This document shows, piece by piece, positions 19,999 to 29,486 of a DNA stretch of 64,000 nt. Below the pieces are notes generated by a model. The model saw only the letters and a program-made list of their open reading frames with translations, did no database searches and had not been told where the DNA came from. This stretch comes from Chloroflexota bacterium. Its GTDB lineage: Bacteria > Chloroflexota > UBA11872. Both the position numbers and the translations under genes were made by a program. Within the stretch, counting starts at the first letter, position 1. The number at the start of each line of letters is the position of its first letter. Location of the stretch: assembly GCA_022826485.1 (NCBI GenBank), contig JAJDUU010000005.1:62001-126000 (forward strand). The letters are read 5' to 3'.

Positions 19999-21786
19999 AT
20001 GGAGTTGAACGGCGACGGCGCGGCGGCGCCGAGCACTTCCGATCGCGTCTCCGTGGTCGAGCTTGGCGCCGAGACCCGAGTGGCCGTCTTCGCGCGTCAC
20101 GAGGGCGCCTACCGGCTGCTGACGGTGGCCGGGGCGCCGAGCACGCTGGACGCGCCGCACTTCGATCTCACGCCGAGCTTCGAGCGGGCCGTGGCGGAGG
20201 TGGAGTCGCTCGCCGGCGCCTACTTCGCCATCCCCGAGACCTCGGCGCGTCCGCACGGCGAGCCGCGCACGCCGCCGATCGCCGCCGCGGTGGGCCGCGG
20301 TTTGGCGCCCGGGCCGTCATGCTTTGTGGTGAGCAATCTGGTGGCGCGCGATCTCGAAGCGCTCGAGCAGGCCCTCACCGACCGCGAATTCGTGGTGACC
20401 GGTCGCGCAACCACCGCGGCGCGCGAGTTCCGCGATCGTATCGACGGCCCCGCGACCGTCGACGTGATCACGGCGCAGCGGCCCAGCATCGTCGTGGTGG
20501 CGCTGACAGAGGATCGGGACGGGCAGGGCCTGGCCTACATGGCCGACTTGCTGCTTGGCGGGCTGGCGGGCCGCGAGGCGAGCTATGTGCCCGTGGTTGC
20601 CATCCTCTATGGCGGCGAACTCGATGAGCGGGCGCTCGCCGTCCTCAAGCAGGCGTTTCCGGTCCACGCGGTGTCGGTGCAGGGCGGCGGCGTGGATGAC
20701 CCGCTCGATCTGACCGAACCGAAGGCGCTCCTCGATGACGTGCAACAGACGGTGAAGGCTCGACGCTTCACCGGACGCGCCGTGCCGGCCGTGGTCGCCG
20801 ACGCACCCGCGCACGCGACCGCCGCGGCATTGGGCGCGGCCGTCGAGGAGTTGTCCGCGCAGCAGGGGCTCGACGTTGCCGCCGTCTCGCTCGAGGACGA
20901 CCACGTGTCGGTCGTCGGCTTCCAGGGCGGTACGGGAGTCCGCGTGGGACTCGGACAGGGGCAAGACCTGTCGCGTCCCTATCACATCGCGCTGCAAACG
21001 CCGATCGAGCGCGTGGCGCAATGGGCGCCCGAGGAGCCGATCCCGCAGGCGCTGCGTTTCACGGCTCTGAATCGGTCGGTGCACCCGGCGGCGATGGCGG
21101 CCACGCCGGGGGAATTGCAGTTGTCGCACGCGGTGTTCTCGGCCGCGGCCCGACAGGCTCTGCGCAGCTCCGAGGACGGCCGCAGTCCGCTCAACCACGA
21201 GGCGCTCGATCTGGTCGTCCTCACGGGCCGCGCGGCGCGTGACGCCGGACGGCCCGTGCAGGCCGCGTTGCTGCTGGTGAATATCCTGGAGCCGGAGGGC
21301 GTCACGCAGCTCGCCATCGACCCGACGTCGAGCCTGGCCATGCAGGGTGCCCTGGCTCGAACCGGCGCCCGGGTCGCGCTCGAATCGACCCTCGTGCCGT
21401 TGGGCGTCTGCGTGGCGCCGCGGGGCCGCGCGAAAGCTGGCGAGCCCGCCGTGCTGGTCGACGTGCGACCGAGCTCAGGAGCGCGCATTGAGCGCGAGGT
21501 CAGCGCGGGCGCGCTGGACGTCATTCAATGGGACGCGCGCGTGCCGGCCGAGGTGCGCATCTGGCCGCAACCGCGATTCGACGTGGGTCTCGGCAACGGA
21601 CGCCCGGCGCGGTTGAAAGCGAACGTGGGATCGGGTCTGGTGGGACTCATCGTGGATGCGCGCGGGCGGCCGCTGGTCTGGCCTGACGAGCCCGACGAGC
21701 GCCAGGCCCGCCTGCAGCAGTGGCTGCGCTCGATGGACGCCTTTCCACCGGTCGGGACCGCGCCGGCGAGGCCGCATGGAAGCTGA
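19999..21786 (+). CDS. Glutamate mutase MutL-like (GlmL family) ASKHA-type protein
   Basis: C-terminal GLVGLIVDARGRPLVWP...RLQQWLRSM and VLTGRAARDAGRPVQAALLLVNILEPEGVTQLAIDP resemble Chloroflexota MutL-like proteins. Confidence 0.6.
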   Translation: MELNGDGAAAPSTSDRVSVVELGAETRVAVFARHEGAYRLLTVAGAPSTLDAPHFDLTPSFERAVAEVESLAGAYFAIPETSARPHGEPRTPPIAAAVGRGLAPGPSCFVVSNLVARDLEALEQALTDREFVVTGRATTAAREFRDRIDGPATVDVITAQRPSIVVVALTEDRDGQGLAYMADLLLGGLAGREASYVPVVAILYGGELDERALAVLKQAFPVHAVSVQGGGVDDPLDLTEPKALLDDVQQTVKARRFTGRAVPAVVADAPAHATAAALGAAVEELSAQQGLDVAAVSLEDDHVSVVGFQGGTGVRVGLGQGQDLSRPYHIALQTPIERVAQWAPEEPIPQALRFTALNRSVHPAAMAATPGELQLSHAVFSAAARQALRSSEDGRSPLNHEALDLVVLTGRAARDAGRPVQAALLLVNILEPEGVTQLAIDPTSSLAMQGALARTGARVALESTLVPLGVCVAPRGRAKAGEPAVLVDVRPSSGARIEREVSAGALDVIQWDARVPAEVRIWPQPRFDVGLGNGRPARLKANVGSGLVGLIVDARGRPLVWPDEPDERQARLQQWLRSMDAFPPVGTAPARPHGS

Positions 21787-22864
21787 CCGCGTCCGGCGCG
21801 CCATTCGGCAAACCGTGCGGAGCGGCACGCTGCGTCGCCGTCACGTCCTGCCGAGCTCGGGCCGCATCCTGGTCAATGAGGGTGACGAGGTCGTGATGGG
21901 CCAGGTCTGGGGCCGCGGTCGCATGCGCGCCGGGGTGACGGTGGTCGACTTGCCGCGATTGCTGAACGCCCAGCTGGACGACGTGCCGGGCCTGCTCCAG
22001 GTGAGCCGCGCCGAGATTGTCGAAGAGGACACGTTGCTCGCGGAAGCGCCCGGGCGCATGGGCATTGGGCGGCAGTGGCGGGCGCCGTCACGCGGCATGA
22101 TCGCCAGTCTCAGTCCGCGAACCGGGATTGCGGTCTTCGTGCGTGAGGTGCGCGAGGTTGCGCTTCACTGCCGCCTCGCCGGGACCGTCGTCGGCGTCAC
22201 GCCCGGCGAGTCGATCGTTATCGAAGGCGAAGGCGTCGCCATCGCCGGGGCGCTGGGCGCCGGAGGTCGTGCGGTTGGGCCCCTGCGCCTGGTCGAGGCG
22301 AGCGATCGCCCGCAGGACGTGGCCGACGGCGGAGAGATTCTCGTAACTCCCGAGCCCCTGCGCACCGAGTGGATGCAGCGCGCCGTCGAGGCCCGCGCCT
22401 CGGCGGTCATCGCGCCGTCGGCGGACGATGCCACGCTGTCCGAGTTGGCGCTGGCACCGACCATCGTGGGTTTGCCGTTGCCCGCGTCCGCGCCGCTCTC
22501 ACCGCCGGTGCCGACCCTCCTCACCGAGGGCTTTGGCAACACTCGGATGCCTCGCGCTCTGCAGCGCATGTTTCGCGCCAGTGCGGACGAGCTGGTGTCC
22601 GTCGTGGGGAACCGCCAGCCGGGCGAATCGGAAGTATTGCTGCCCCCGGGACCCGCCGAGGCGCTCATTGAGGAGCTTGGGGCCAATGGCCTTCCGGTTC
22701 GCATCGTGGCCGGACCGGATGCCGGTGAGGAGGGCGTGGTGGTCGGCCCGGCGCCGGACGAGGCGCGCGCGCCCTCCGGCTCGCCGGCCATTTGCGTGCG
22801 GGTGCAGCGGACGCAGGGCGGCACCGTGACCGTGCCCGCCGCCAACTGCGAGGCGATCGCCTAG
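21776..22864 (+). CDS. Conserved hypothetical protein with C-terminal KOW-like segment, coupled to MutL-like gene
   Basis: ATG at 21776 overlaps the MutL-like stop; LRRRHVLPSSGRILVNEGDEVVMGQVW; VRIVAGPDAGEEGVVVG KOW-like. Confidence 0.6.
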   Translation: MEADRVRRAIRQTVRSGTLRRRHVLPSSGRILVNEGDEVVMGQVWGRGRMRAGVTVVDLPRLLNAQLDDVPGLLQVSRAEIVEEDTLLAEAPGRMGIGRQWRAPSRGMIASLSPRTGIAVFVREVREVALHCRLAGTVVGVTPGESIVIEGEGVAIAGALGAGGRAVGPLRLVEASDRPQDVADGGEILVTPEPLRTEWMQRAVEARASAVIAPSADDATLSELALAPTIVGLPLPASAPLSPPVPTLLTEGFGNTRMPRALQRMFRASADELVSVVGNRQPGESEVLLPPGPAEALIEELGANGLPVRIVAGPDAGEEGVVVGPAPDEARAPSGSPAICVRVQRTQGGTVTVPAANCEAIA

Positions 22865-22868
22865 GCCG

Positions 22869-24554
22869 CTACATCCGCTCCGGCGCGTCGATGCCCAGGA
22901 GCTCCAGGCCGTTGCCCAGCACCTGTCGCACGGCCGCGACCAGGCGCAGACGGGCCGCCGACAGCACGGCGTCGTCGCTTACCACGCGGTGGTCGTTGTA
23001 GTAGGAGTGAAAGGCCCGCGCGAGCTCCAGCAGGTAATGCGCGATGCGGTGAGGCTCCCGCGAATCCGCGGCGTCGACCATCACCTCGGGGTAGACCAGC
23101 AGCCGCCGGACGAGAGCCGTCTCCGGCGCGCCCAGGCGGGTGAGGTCCGGCGTCGCGCCTGATGGATTCTCGGCCGCCGACCGCTGGATCCCGGCGCAGC
23201 GGGCGTGCGCCATCTGGATGTAGTAGATCGGGTTCTCTGGATCCTCGCGCTTGGCCAGCTCCAGATCGAACTCCATCTGGCTGTCGATCGCCTTGGAGAG
23301 AAAGAAGTAGCGAGTGGCCGCGGGCCCAACCTCGTCCAGCACCTCGCGCAGCGTCACGAAGCGCCCGCTGCGCTTGCCCGCGCGCGCCAGCCCGTCGCCG
23401 CTGCGCACGCCGACCATCTGCGCCACCAGGATTTCGAGTCGCGCCGGGTCGATGCCCAGCGCCTCCATGGCGGCCTTCATGCGCGGCACGTGACCCTGAT
23501 GGTCGGCGCCCCAAATGTTGATCACGTGGTCGAAACACCGCGCGCGGAACTTGTCCCGGTGGTAGGCGATGTCCGTGGCGAAATAGGTGGGGTCGCCGCG
23601 CGACCGCACCAGCACGTTGTCGCGATCCTCGGTTCCCTCGCCGCCCACGAACCAGGTCGCGCCCTCGCGGTGCGTCACGTGTCCTGAGTCCGCCAGGGTC
23701 TGCAGCGCGGCCTCGACCTCGCCCCGAGATCGCATCTCGCGCTCGGAATACCACTCGTCGAACTCGATTTCGAGGTCGGCGAGGTCCTGCTTGATCGAGG
23801 TGAGCGCGATGGCGACGGCGCGCTGCTCGAACGCCTCGGCGTCCTGCTGCGCCTGGCCGTCGAGCCAGCGGTCGCCGTCCTCGGCGGCGATGGTCCGGCC
23901 CCAATCCGCGACGTAGGAACCGCGATAGCCATCCTCGGGGAACGGCTGGCTGACGCCCAGGGCCGCGGCGTAGTGATGGCGGACGGTTTGGCCGAGGAGC
24001 TCGATCTGGCGGCCGGCGTCATTGACATAATATTCGCGCGTCACGTGATGCCCGCGAGCGGTCAGCATGCGGGCGATGGCGTCTCCGACCACGCCGATGC
24101 GTCCGGCGCCGACCGTGAGCGGGCCGGTGGGGTTGGCGCTCAGATACTCCACCTGGACGCGCTGGGGATCGGTGACCGGCGTCGGTCCGAAGGCTGGGCC
24201 GGCCTGCACGATCGCCTCGATTTGATCCAGCACCCAGGCGTCATCGAGGCGGAGATTGACGAATCCCGGACCCGCGACCGAGACCTCGGCAATCGCCGCA
24301 TCAGACGGGACGTGTGACGCAATGGCCTCGGCGATGGCGCGCGGCGGCATCTTGGCGCCGCGCGCGAGGCGCAGCGCGTCCGCGCTGGCGTAGTCGGCCA
24401 GCTCGTCCCCGCGATGATCCAGCCCGATTTGGGCCGTTGGCATCGGCGGGAGATCGCCGCCGTCACAGGCGGTGGCCAGGGCGTTTCGAAGGAGCGCGGC
24501 CAAGCGCTCACGGAGGACGAATTCAGGCACGGCGATTCGCGCGGTGTGGGGCAA
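22869..24554 (-). CDS. argS: Arginyl-tRNA synthetase (HIGH motif degenerate)
   Basis: VEYLSANPTGPLTVGAGRIGVVGD, EYYVNDAGRQIELLG, GKRSGRFVTLREVLDEVG, DLELAKREDPENPIYYIQMAHAR, C-terminal DALR-like end. Confidence 0.93.
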   Translation of the reverse strand: MPHTARIAVPEFVLRERLAALLRNALATACDGGDLPPMPTAQIGLDHRGDELADYASADALRLARGAKMPPRAIAEAIASHVPSDAAIAEVSVAGPGFVNLRLDDAWVLDQIEAIVQAGPAFGPTPVTDPQRVQVEYLSANPTGPLTVGAGRIGVVGDAIARMLTARGHHVTREYYVNDAGRQIELLGQTVRHHYAAALGVSQPFPEDGYRGSYVADWGRTIAAEDGDRWLDGQAQQDAEAFEQRAVAIALTSIKQDLADLEIEFDEWYSEREMRSRGEVEAALQTLADSGHVTHREGATWFVGGEGTEDRDNVLVRSRGDPTYFATDIAYHRDKFRARCFDHVINIWGADHQGHVPRMKAAMEALGIDPARLEILVAQMVGVRSGDGLARAGKRSGRFVTLREVLDEVGPAATRYFFLSKAIDSQMEFDLELAKREDPENPIYYIQMAHARCAGIQRSAAENPSGATPDLTRLGAPETALVRRLLVYPEVMVDAADSREPHRIAHYLLELARAFHSYYNDHRVVSDDAVLSAARLRLVAAVRQVLGNGLELLGIDAPERM

Positions 24555-24629
24555 GCGCCCGGCGCGGTGCTCCGAGAGTATACGGACGAGCCATAGCCGC
24601 GGGCGCGTTTCGCCGGCCGCCCGCTCCCG

Positions 24630-25493
24630 CTAGCGTCCCCAATCGCGGGGATAGCGGAAGTCGCGGTCGATCGTCCGATCGGAGAGCTTGGCGATCACGG
24701 GCGGGCGCCGCTTGAACTGGGTTTGCTGCACGCGCCGGCGTATCTCCGTCACCAGGTCGGCGTCGTAGCCGCCCGCGACGATCTCATCCGGCGTGTGCCA
24801 TTCGTCGACCAGCAGATAGAGCACTTCGTCGGCCACTCCATAGGTGAACCCCAGCTCGTCTTCGTCGGACTGGCCCTCCCACAAGTCGGCGGAGGGCGGC
24901 TTGTCCAGGATGGCCGAGGGAAGGTCCAGCGCCACCGCCAGCTGACGCACCTGCGTCTTGTAGAGGTCGCCGATGGGATTGACGGCACTGGCCATATCGC
25001 CGTGCAGCGTGCCGTAGCCCAGCAGCAGCTCGGTCTTATTGCTGGTGCCCGCCACGAGCGCGTCGAACGCCTCCGACTGGTCGTAGGTCGCGATCATGCG
25101 CGTGCGCGCCATCACGTTGCCCCGGCGAACCGGCGTCGTGTCGTCGTCTAGCTCCTCCAGGTACCCATCGACCGCCTGGCTCACGTCGATGACGTGGGAC
25201 TCGACGCCGAGGGCTTGCACCAGCGTCTCGGCGTCGCCCCGGCTGGCGGGGTTGCCGGTGCGGTAGGGGAGCATGAGCGCCAGCACGTTGGTGGGTCCCA
25301 GCGCTCGGGCCGCCAGGGCGCAGGTGAGGGCCGAGTCGATGCCGCCCGAGGTGGCCACCACGGCTCGCGTGAAGCCGAACTTCGAAATCGCGTCGGCGAT
25401 GAATCGCACCAGCACTTGCTCGGCGAGCGCGGTGTCCAGCTGCAATCCGTGGCGCGCGCGATTCTGGAGGGACGTTTCAGTTGTCGATGCCAT
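24630..25493 (-). CDS. nadE: NAD+ synthetase (ammonia-dependent catalytic domain)
   Basis: VVATSGGIDSALTCALA PP-loop, TSNKTELLLGYGTLHGDMA, PIGDLYKTQVRQLA. Confidence 0.95.
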   Translation of the reverse strand: MASTTETSLQNRARHGLQLDTALAEQVLVRFIADAISKFGFTRAVVATSGGIDSALTCALAARALGPTNVLALMLPYRTGNPASRGDAETLVQALGVESHVIDVSQAVDGYLEELDDDTTPVRRGNVMARTRMIATYDQSEAFDALVAGTSNKTELLLGYGTLHGDMASAVNPIGDLYKTQVRQLAVALDLPSAILDKPPSADLWEGQSDEDELGFTYGVADEVLYLLVDEWHTPDEIVAGGYDADLVTEIRRRVQQTQFKRRPPVIAKLSDRTIDRDFRYPRDWGR

Positions 25494-26388
25494 CGCGGCG
25501 CTCCCCGGCAATGCGTGCGAACTCGCGGCTGACCAGCTCAAGGTTCTCATCCCGGCGCAGCGGCAGGCGCGTTCGCTGACGCCGCAGCCGGCTATCGGGC
25601 AAATCGGCCACGACGAGCGCCTCCTCGAAGTTGGGCGCCCGCGCCAGGCACGTCCCGTCCGGCGCCACCACCTCCGACCCGCCCCAGAAGTTCACCCCGT
25701 CCTCGAACCCCACGCGGTTCACGTGCACCATGTAGCACACGAGCATCTGGGCGTAGAGCCGGTTGAGCGCGTGCCAGGTCTCGGCGCTTCCCAGCTCGCT
25801 CGCGCCGCCGCCCACGCCGCGCCCGGGACTGCTCGACAGCCCGAAAATCACGTCCGCGCCGTCCGCCGCCGCCAGGGCGGCGCTGGTGGGATGCCACAGG
25901 TCCTCGCAGATCAGCATGGCCTGCCGCCCGTGAGCCGAATCGAATGCCCGCACGTGCCGGCCGGCGGCCAGATCGCGCGCCTCGTCGAACAGCCCGTAGG
26001 TCACCAGATAGACCTTCTGGTGAACGTGCAGCAGACGTCCGCCGGAGGCGCATGCCGCCGCCGGCACGAAGCGATGGTCGGCGGTGCGCTCGATGAATCC
26101 GAATACGATGTCGATGTCGCGGCTGGCGTCCAGAATCGGCTGCAGACTGTCGTCGTCGCGCGGGACGGCCACCTCGGCGACCAGGTCGCTCAGGAAGTAT
26201 CCCGTCAACGACTGTTCCGGGAAGACGACGACGTCGCAGCCGGCTTTCACGGCCCGATCGGCGTAGTCCAGATGGATCGCCAGGTTGTGCGCGACGTCGC
26301 CCAATCGGGGGCGGATTTGCGCCAGCGCTACCCGCAGATCCCGCACTGGCGCAACCTCCGGTAACCGGCGTGGCGCCAGTCTAGCCAC
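25477..26388 (-). CDS. Nitrilase-superfamily amidohydrolase, probably the amidase half of a split glutamine-dependent NAD+ synthetase
   Basis: Catalytic Glu in VVFPEQSLTGYF, Lys in HQKVYLV, Cys in LICEDLWHP; overlaps nadE start. Confidence 0.88.
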   Translation of the reverse strand: MARLAPRRLPEVAPVRDLRVALAQIRPRLGDVAHNLAIHLDYADRAVKAGCDVVVFPEQSLTGYFLSDLVAEVAVPRDDDSLQPILDASRDIDIVFGFIERTADHRFVPAAACASGGRLLHVHQKVYLVTYGLFDEARDLAAGRHVRAFDSAHGRQAMLICEDLWHPTSAALAAADGADVIFGLSSSPGRGVGGGASELGSAETWHALNRLYAQMLVCYMVHVNRVGFEDGVNFWGGSEVVAPDGTCLARAPNFEEALVVADLPDSRLRRQRTRLPLRRDENLELVSREFARIAGERRDGIDN

Positions 26389-26449
26389 TGGTCGGCCGCG
26401 CTGGCGCTCGCCCGCGCCGCGGAGCGAGTCTCGCGCGCCATTCCGCGAG

Positions 26450-26479
26450 TTGACGGGCCTTGCCCATCGGGCCTAAATT
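26450..26479 (+). promoter_or_regulatory. Candidate promoter for secreted glycoside-hydrolase-like gene
   Basis: TTGACG, 18-nt spacer, TAAATT. Confidence 0.45.
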
Positions 26480-26575
26480 CGACCGTCACGGTCTGGCGGC
26501 GAATCACGTTCGGGCTCTGGGGAGCAGATACCCAGCGGGCGCCGTCTTAGCGCCCGCCTCCGAGGAGTTCCGCGC

Positions 26576-28486
26576 ATGCGTAAGTGGTTCGTTGTAGCCA
26601 TCGTCACTCTGTTGGTCGCCGGGGCGGTCACCTCGGTACAGGCCATCGGCTGCGATGCCAACCAGGGCACCCCGATCGAGGACGGCTGCCTGTACACCAT
26701 CACGGGCGGCGATACACCGGACCCCAACGACGGATTCCCGGTTGTGAACACCGGCGAGATCAACTGGTACTCGTGCGTGCGGACGCTCGGTCTGCAGGAC
26801 GTCGGCTACCCGATCGCCCAGCAGTTCGAGTTCAACGGCTTTCAAATCCTCGCCTTGCAGAAGGTGATGTTGCAGTACCGCCCGGACTACGCGGACCGAG
26901 GTGGCTGTAGCCAGTTCGCCTACCTCAACTCCATGGACCTGTTGGCCAACAGCTTCGGGGTCAACCTGCCCGGCGTGCCCGCGCACCGCGTGCTGCCGGA
27001 GGACGAGGGGGCGAGCTTCGCGCAGATCGTCGAGAACCACCTGGCGCTGCTGGACGCGAACCCGGTCCTCAGGGCCAAGTTCCTGGAGAAGGCGAACTGG
27101 CAGAACCTGTACGGCTTGCCAATCGCCTATGAAGAGCAGGAGATCAACGGCAATCCGCAGGGCGCCCAGGTCTTGCGCGCCCAGCGGGCCGTGTGGCGGA
27201 TCTTCAACGTGGACGCGCCGGGGACGCGCCCTGGCGTGCCCCATCTGCTGAACGTGCCGGACCAGATCAAGAAGCTCAACAACGTCATCATTCCCGAATG
27301 GGCCAAGCGCCCGGTCTCCGAGGCGCAGGCGACGGGCTCGGCCCCGGCGCCCATGGTGCTGCCCCATGGCCTGCAGGGATACGGCATGCAGGGTGAGTTC
27401 CGCCGCCCGGACGACCAAGCGCTCGCCAATCTGATTACCGGCGCCGGCTTCGGCTGGGTCAAGCAGCAGGTGCCGTGGGAAGAGGTGGAGACGGAAGCCA
27501 CGTTCGGGCCGAATTGTGAGCCCAGCGATCCCTCCAACTGGTACTGGGCCGACGTGGACCGCTTCGTCAACACCATGCGGGCCAACGGCCTGCAGATTCT
27601 GCTCAGCGTGGTGAAGGCGCCGCCGTGCTACAAGGAACCCGGATCGCCGCCGGGCCACGGCCCGCCCGTCGACCCCGCGACTTTCGGCCGCTTCATGGAG
27701 GCGATCGCCAGCCGCTACAAGGGGCGGGTCCAGGCCTACGAGCTGTGGAACGAGGCCAACCTGCAGCGCGAGTGGACGACGCTGCGGCCCCGCGATCCCA
27801 ACAACACCGCCCACCTCGAGTTCCTCGAGCTGGTCAAGCACGGGTACACCGGCGGCAAGCGCGGCGACCCCAACGCCTACATGGGGTTGGGCGCCCCGAC
27901 GCCGGCGGGCAACACGCTCCACGCCATTGACGACCGCCAATACTTGCGGCGCCTCTGGGCCGCCAACGGCGGTGAGATCGCCAACTACTTCGAGTTCCTG
28001 GGCGTGCATCCGAACGGCGGGCCGAACGCGCCTGACGACACGATCAACAACCCGTCGGCGAGCCGCGCCAAGTGCAACGGCGGCTGGTCGACGCACGACA
28101 GCTTCTTCTTCAACCGTTACGAGCAGCTGTACAATGACATGATCGCGGCGGGTCCGGCGTTCCGGGACAAGACGCTCTGGCTCACCGAGTTTGGTTGGGC
28201 CACGACTCCCAACCCGGCGTCCGGCTACGAATATGCCCGGTGCAACACCGAGCAGGACCAGGCGAACTACTTCGTTCGCGCCTTCGCCAAGGTGCGGGCG
28301 GAAGCGCCCTACGTGACGCACATGATCGTCTGGAACCTGAACTTCCAGCAGGTGGTGGGCGCGCATGACGAGAAGTGGGCGTTCGGGATCGTGCGCAGCG
28401 ACCTGAGCCCGCGGCCGGCTTACACCGCCCTCAAGAACATGCCCAAGCCGAGGGCGGCGCCAACCGCGCCGGGACCGGCGGGCTAG
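26576..28486 (+). CDS. Secreted clan GH-A glycoside hydrolase-like protein
   Basis: Signal peptide MRKWFVVAIVTLLVAGAVTSVQA; ELWNEANL acid/base and WLTEFGW nucleophile motifs; N-terminal VGYPI-type domain. Confidence 0.75.
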   Translation: MRKWFVVAIVTLLVAGAVTSVQAIGCDANQGTPIEDGCLYTITGGDTPDPNDGFPVVNTGEINWYSCVRTLGLQDVGYPIAQQFEFNGFQILALQKVMLQYRPDYADRGGCSQFAYLNSMDLLANSFGVNLPGVPAHRVLPEDEGASFAQIVENHLALLDANPVLRAKFLEKANWQNLYGLPIAYEEQEINGNPQGAQVLRAQRAVWRIFNVDAPGTRPGVPHLLNVPDQIKKLNNVIIPEWAKRPVSEAQATGSAPAPMVLPHGLQGYGMQGEFRRPDDQALANLITGAGFGWVKQQVPWEEVETEATFGPNCEPSDPSNWYWADVDRFVNTMRANGLQILLSVVKAPPCYKEPGSPPGHGPPVDPATFGRFMEAIASRYKGRVQAYELWNEANLQREWTTLRPRDPNNTAHLEFLELVKHGYTGGKRGDPNAYMGLGAPTPAGNTLHAIDDRQYLRRLWAANGGEIANYFEFLGVHPNGGPNAPDDTINNPSASRAKCNGGWSTHDSFFFNRYEQLYNDMIAAGPAFRDKTLWLTEFGWATTPNPASGYEYARCNTEQDQANYFVRAFAKVRAEAPYVTHMIVWNLNFQQVVGAHDEKWAFGIVRSDLSPRPAYTALKNMPKPRAAPTAPGPAG

Positions 28487-28521
28487 CCGAGGCGCGACAC
28501 TAGTCGCACGCGACGGCCGAA

Positions 28522-28546
28522 CCGGCGGGGCCTCGAGCCCCGCCGG
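28522..28546 (+). terminator. Strong GC hairpin downstream of the GH-like gene, no U-tract
   Basis: CCGGCGGGGC-CTCGA-GCCCCGCCGG perfect 10-bp stem. Confidence 0.4.
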
Positions 28547-28592
28547 CGCCGTTGCGGCCGCCGGCGACTTCTGAGCGCCTACACTTGCCGCC

Positions 28593-29441
28593 ATGGGCGT
28601 GCTCTACGTCGTGGCCACGCCAATTGGCAATCTCGAGGACCTGACGGCCCGCGCCGCGCGCGTGCTTTCTTCGGTGCCGGTGGTCGCGGCGGAAGATACC
28701 CGCCGCACCCGCAAGCTGCTCAACCACATCGGCGCCGGCCCGCGGCTCATCGCGTACCACGCCGAGAGTCCGGAGCGCAGGGAGAACGCCATCGTCGCCT
28801 GTCTGCGCGAGGGCGACGTCGCGCTCGTGTCCGACGCGGGCACGCCGGGTTTAGCCGACCCCGGCCCGGACCTGGTGGCGCGTGTACGCCGCGAGGGATT
28901 CTCGGTGGTGCCGATTCCCGGCGCTTCGGCCCTGGCCACCGCGCTGTCGGTCGTGTCGTTCGCGCAGCAGCCGGTGACGTTCATCGGGTTTCTGCCCGAG
29001 CGACGGCCCAGGCGCGAGCGCTTGGTCCGGCGCGCCGCCGAGGTCGCGCGCACGCTGGTCGTCTATCTGCCGCCGCACCGGGCCGCGGCGCGGGTGGCCG
29101 AGCTGCTGGAGTGGCTCGGCGACCGTCCGGCGGCCATGTGCCGCGAGTTGACCAAGCTCCACGAGGACATTCGCGAGATCCCGCTGTCCGAGCTGTGTGC
29201 GGTGTTGACGGACGATGCCCCGCGCGGCGAGATCACGCTGGTGATCGACGTGGCGGAGCGCGAGTCCGAGGCCGAGCCCGAGTCGTCCACCGTTGTCACC
29301 GCGGTCACGGCCGCCCTAGCGTCCGGCGCGTCGCCCGCCCAGGCCGCGGCTGCGGTTGCCCGGGAGCTGCGGGTTCCGCGGCGCGAGGTCTATGCGCTGG
29401 TCCAAGAGCTTCGCCGCGGCGACTCGGGCGAATCGCGCTAG
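28593..29441 (+). CDS. rsmI: 16S rRNA (cytidine(1402)-2'-O)-methyltransferase
   Basis: LYVVATPIGNLEDLTARAARVL, AEDTRRTRKLL, LVSDAGTPGLADPG, REVYALVQEL C-terminus. Confidence 0.96.
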   Translation: MGVLYVVATPIGNLEDLTARAARVLSSVPVVAAEDTRRTRKLLNHIGAGPRLIAYHAESPERRENAIVACLREGDVALVSDAGTPGLADPGPDLVARVRREGFSVVPIPGASALATALSVVSFAQQPVTFIGFLPERRPRRERLVRRAAEVARTLVVYLPPHRAAARVAELLEWLGDRPAAMCRELTKLHEDIREIPLSELCAVLTDDAPRGEITLVIDVAERESEAEPESSTVVTAVTAALASGASPAQAAAAVARELRVPRREVYALVQELRRGDSGESR

Positions 29442-29486
29442 GCGGGCTGGGCTAGAATCGCAAACTCGCCTCGGGCGAAACCCTCT

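Noticed and set aside
26504-28594. 696-aa minus-strand ORF opposite the GH-like gene
   Set aside because: Plus-strand frame has a signal peptide and catalytic motifs; the antisense frame has none.
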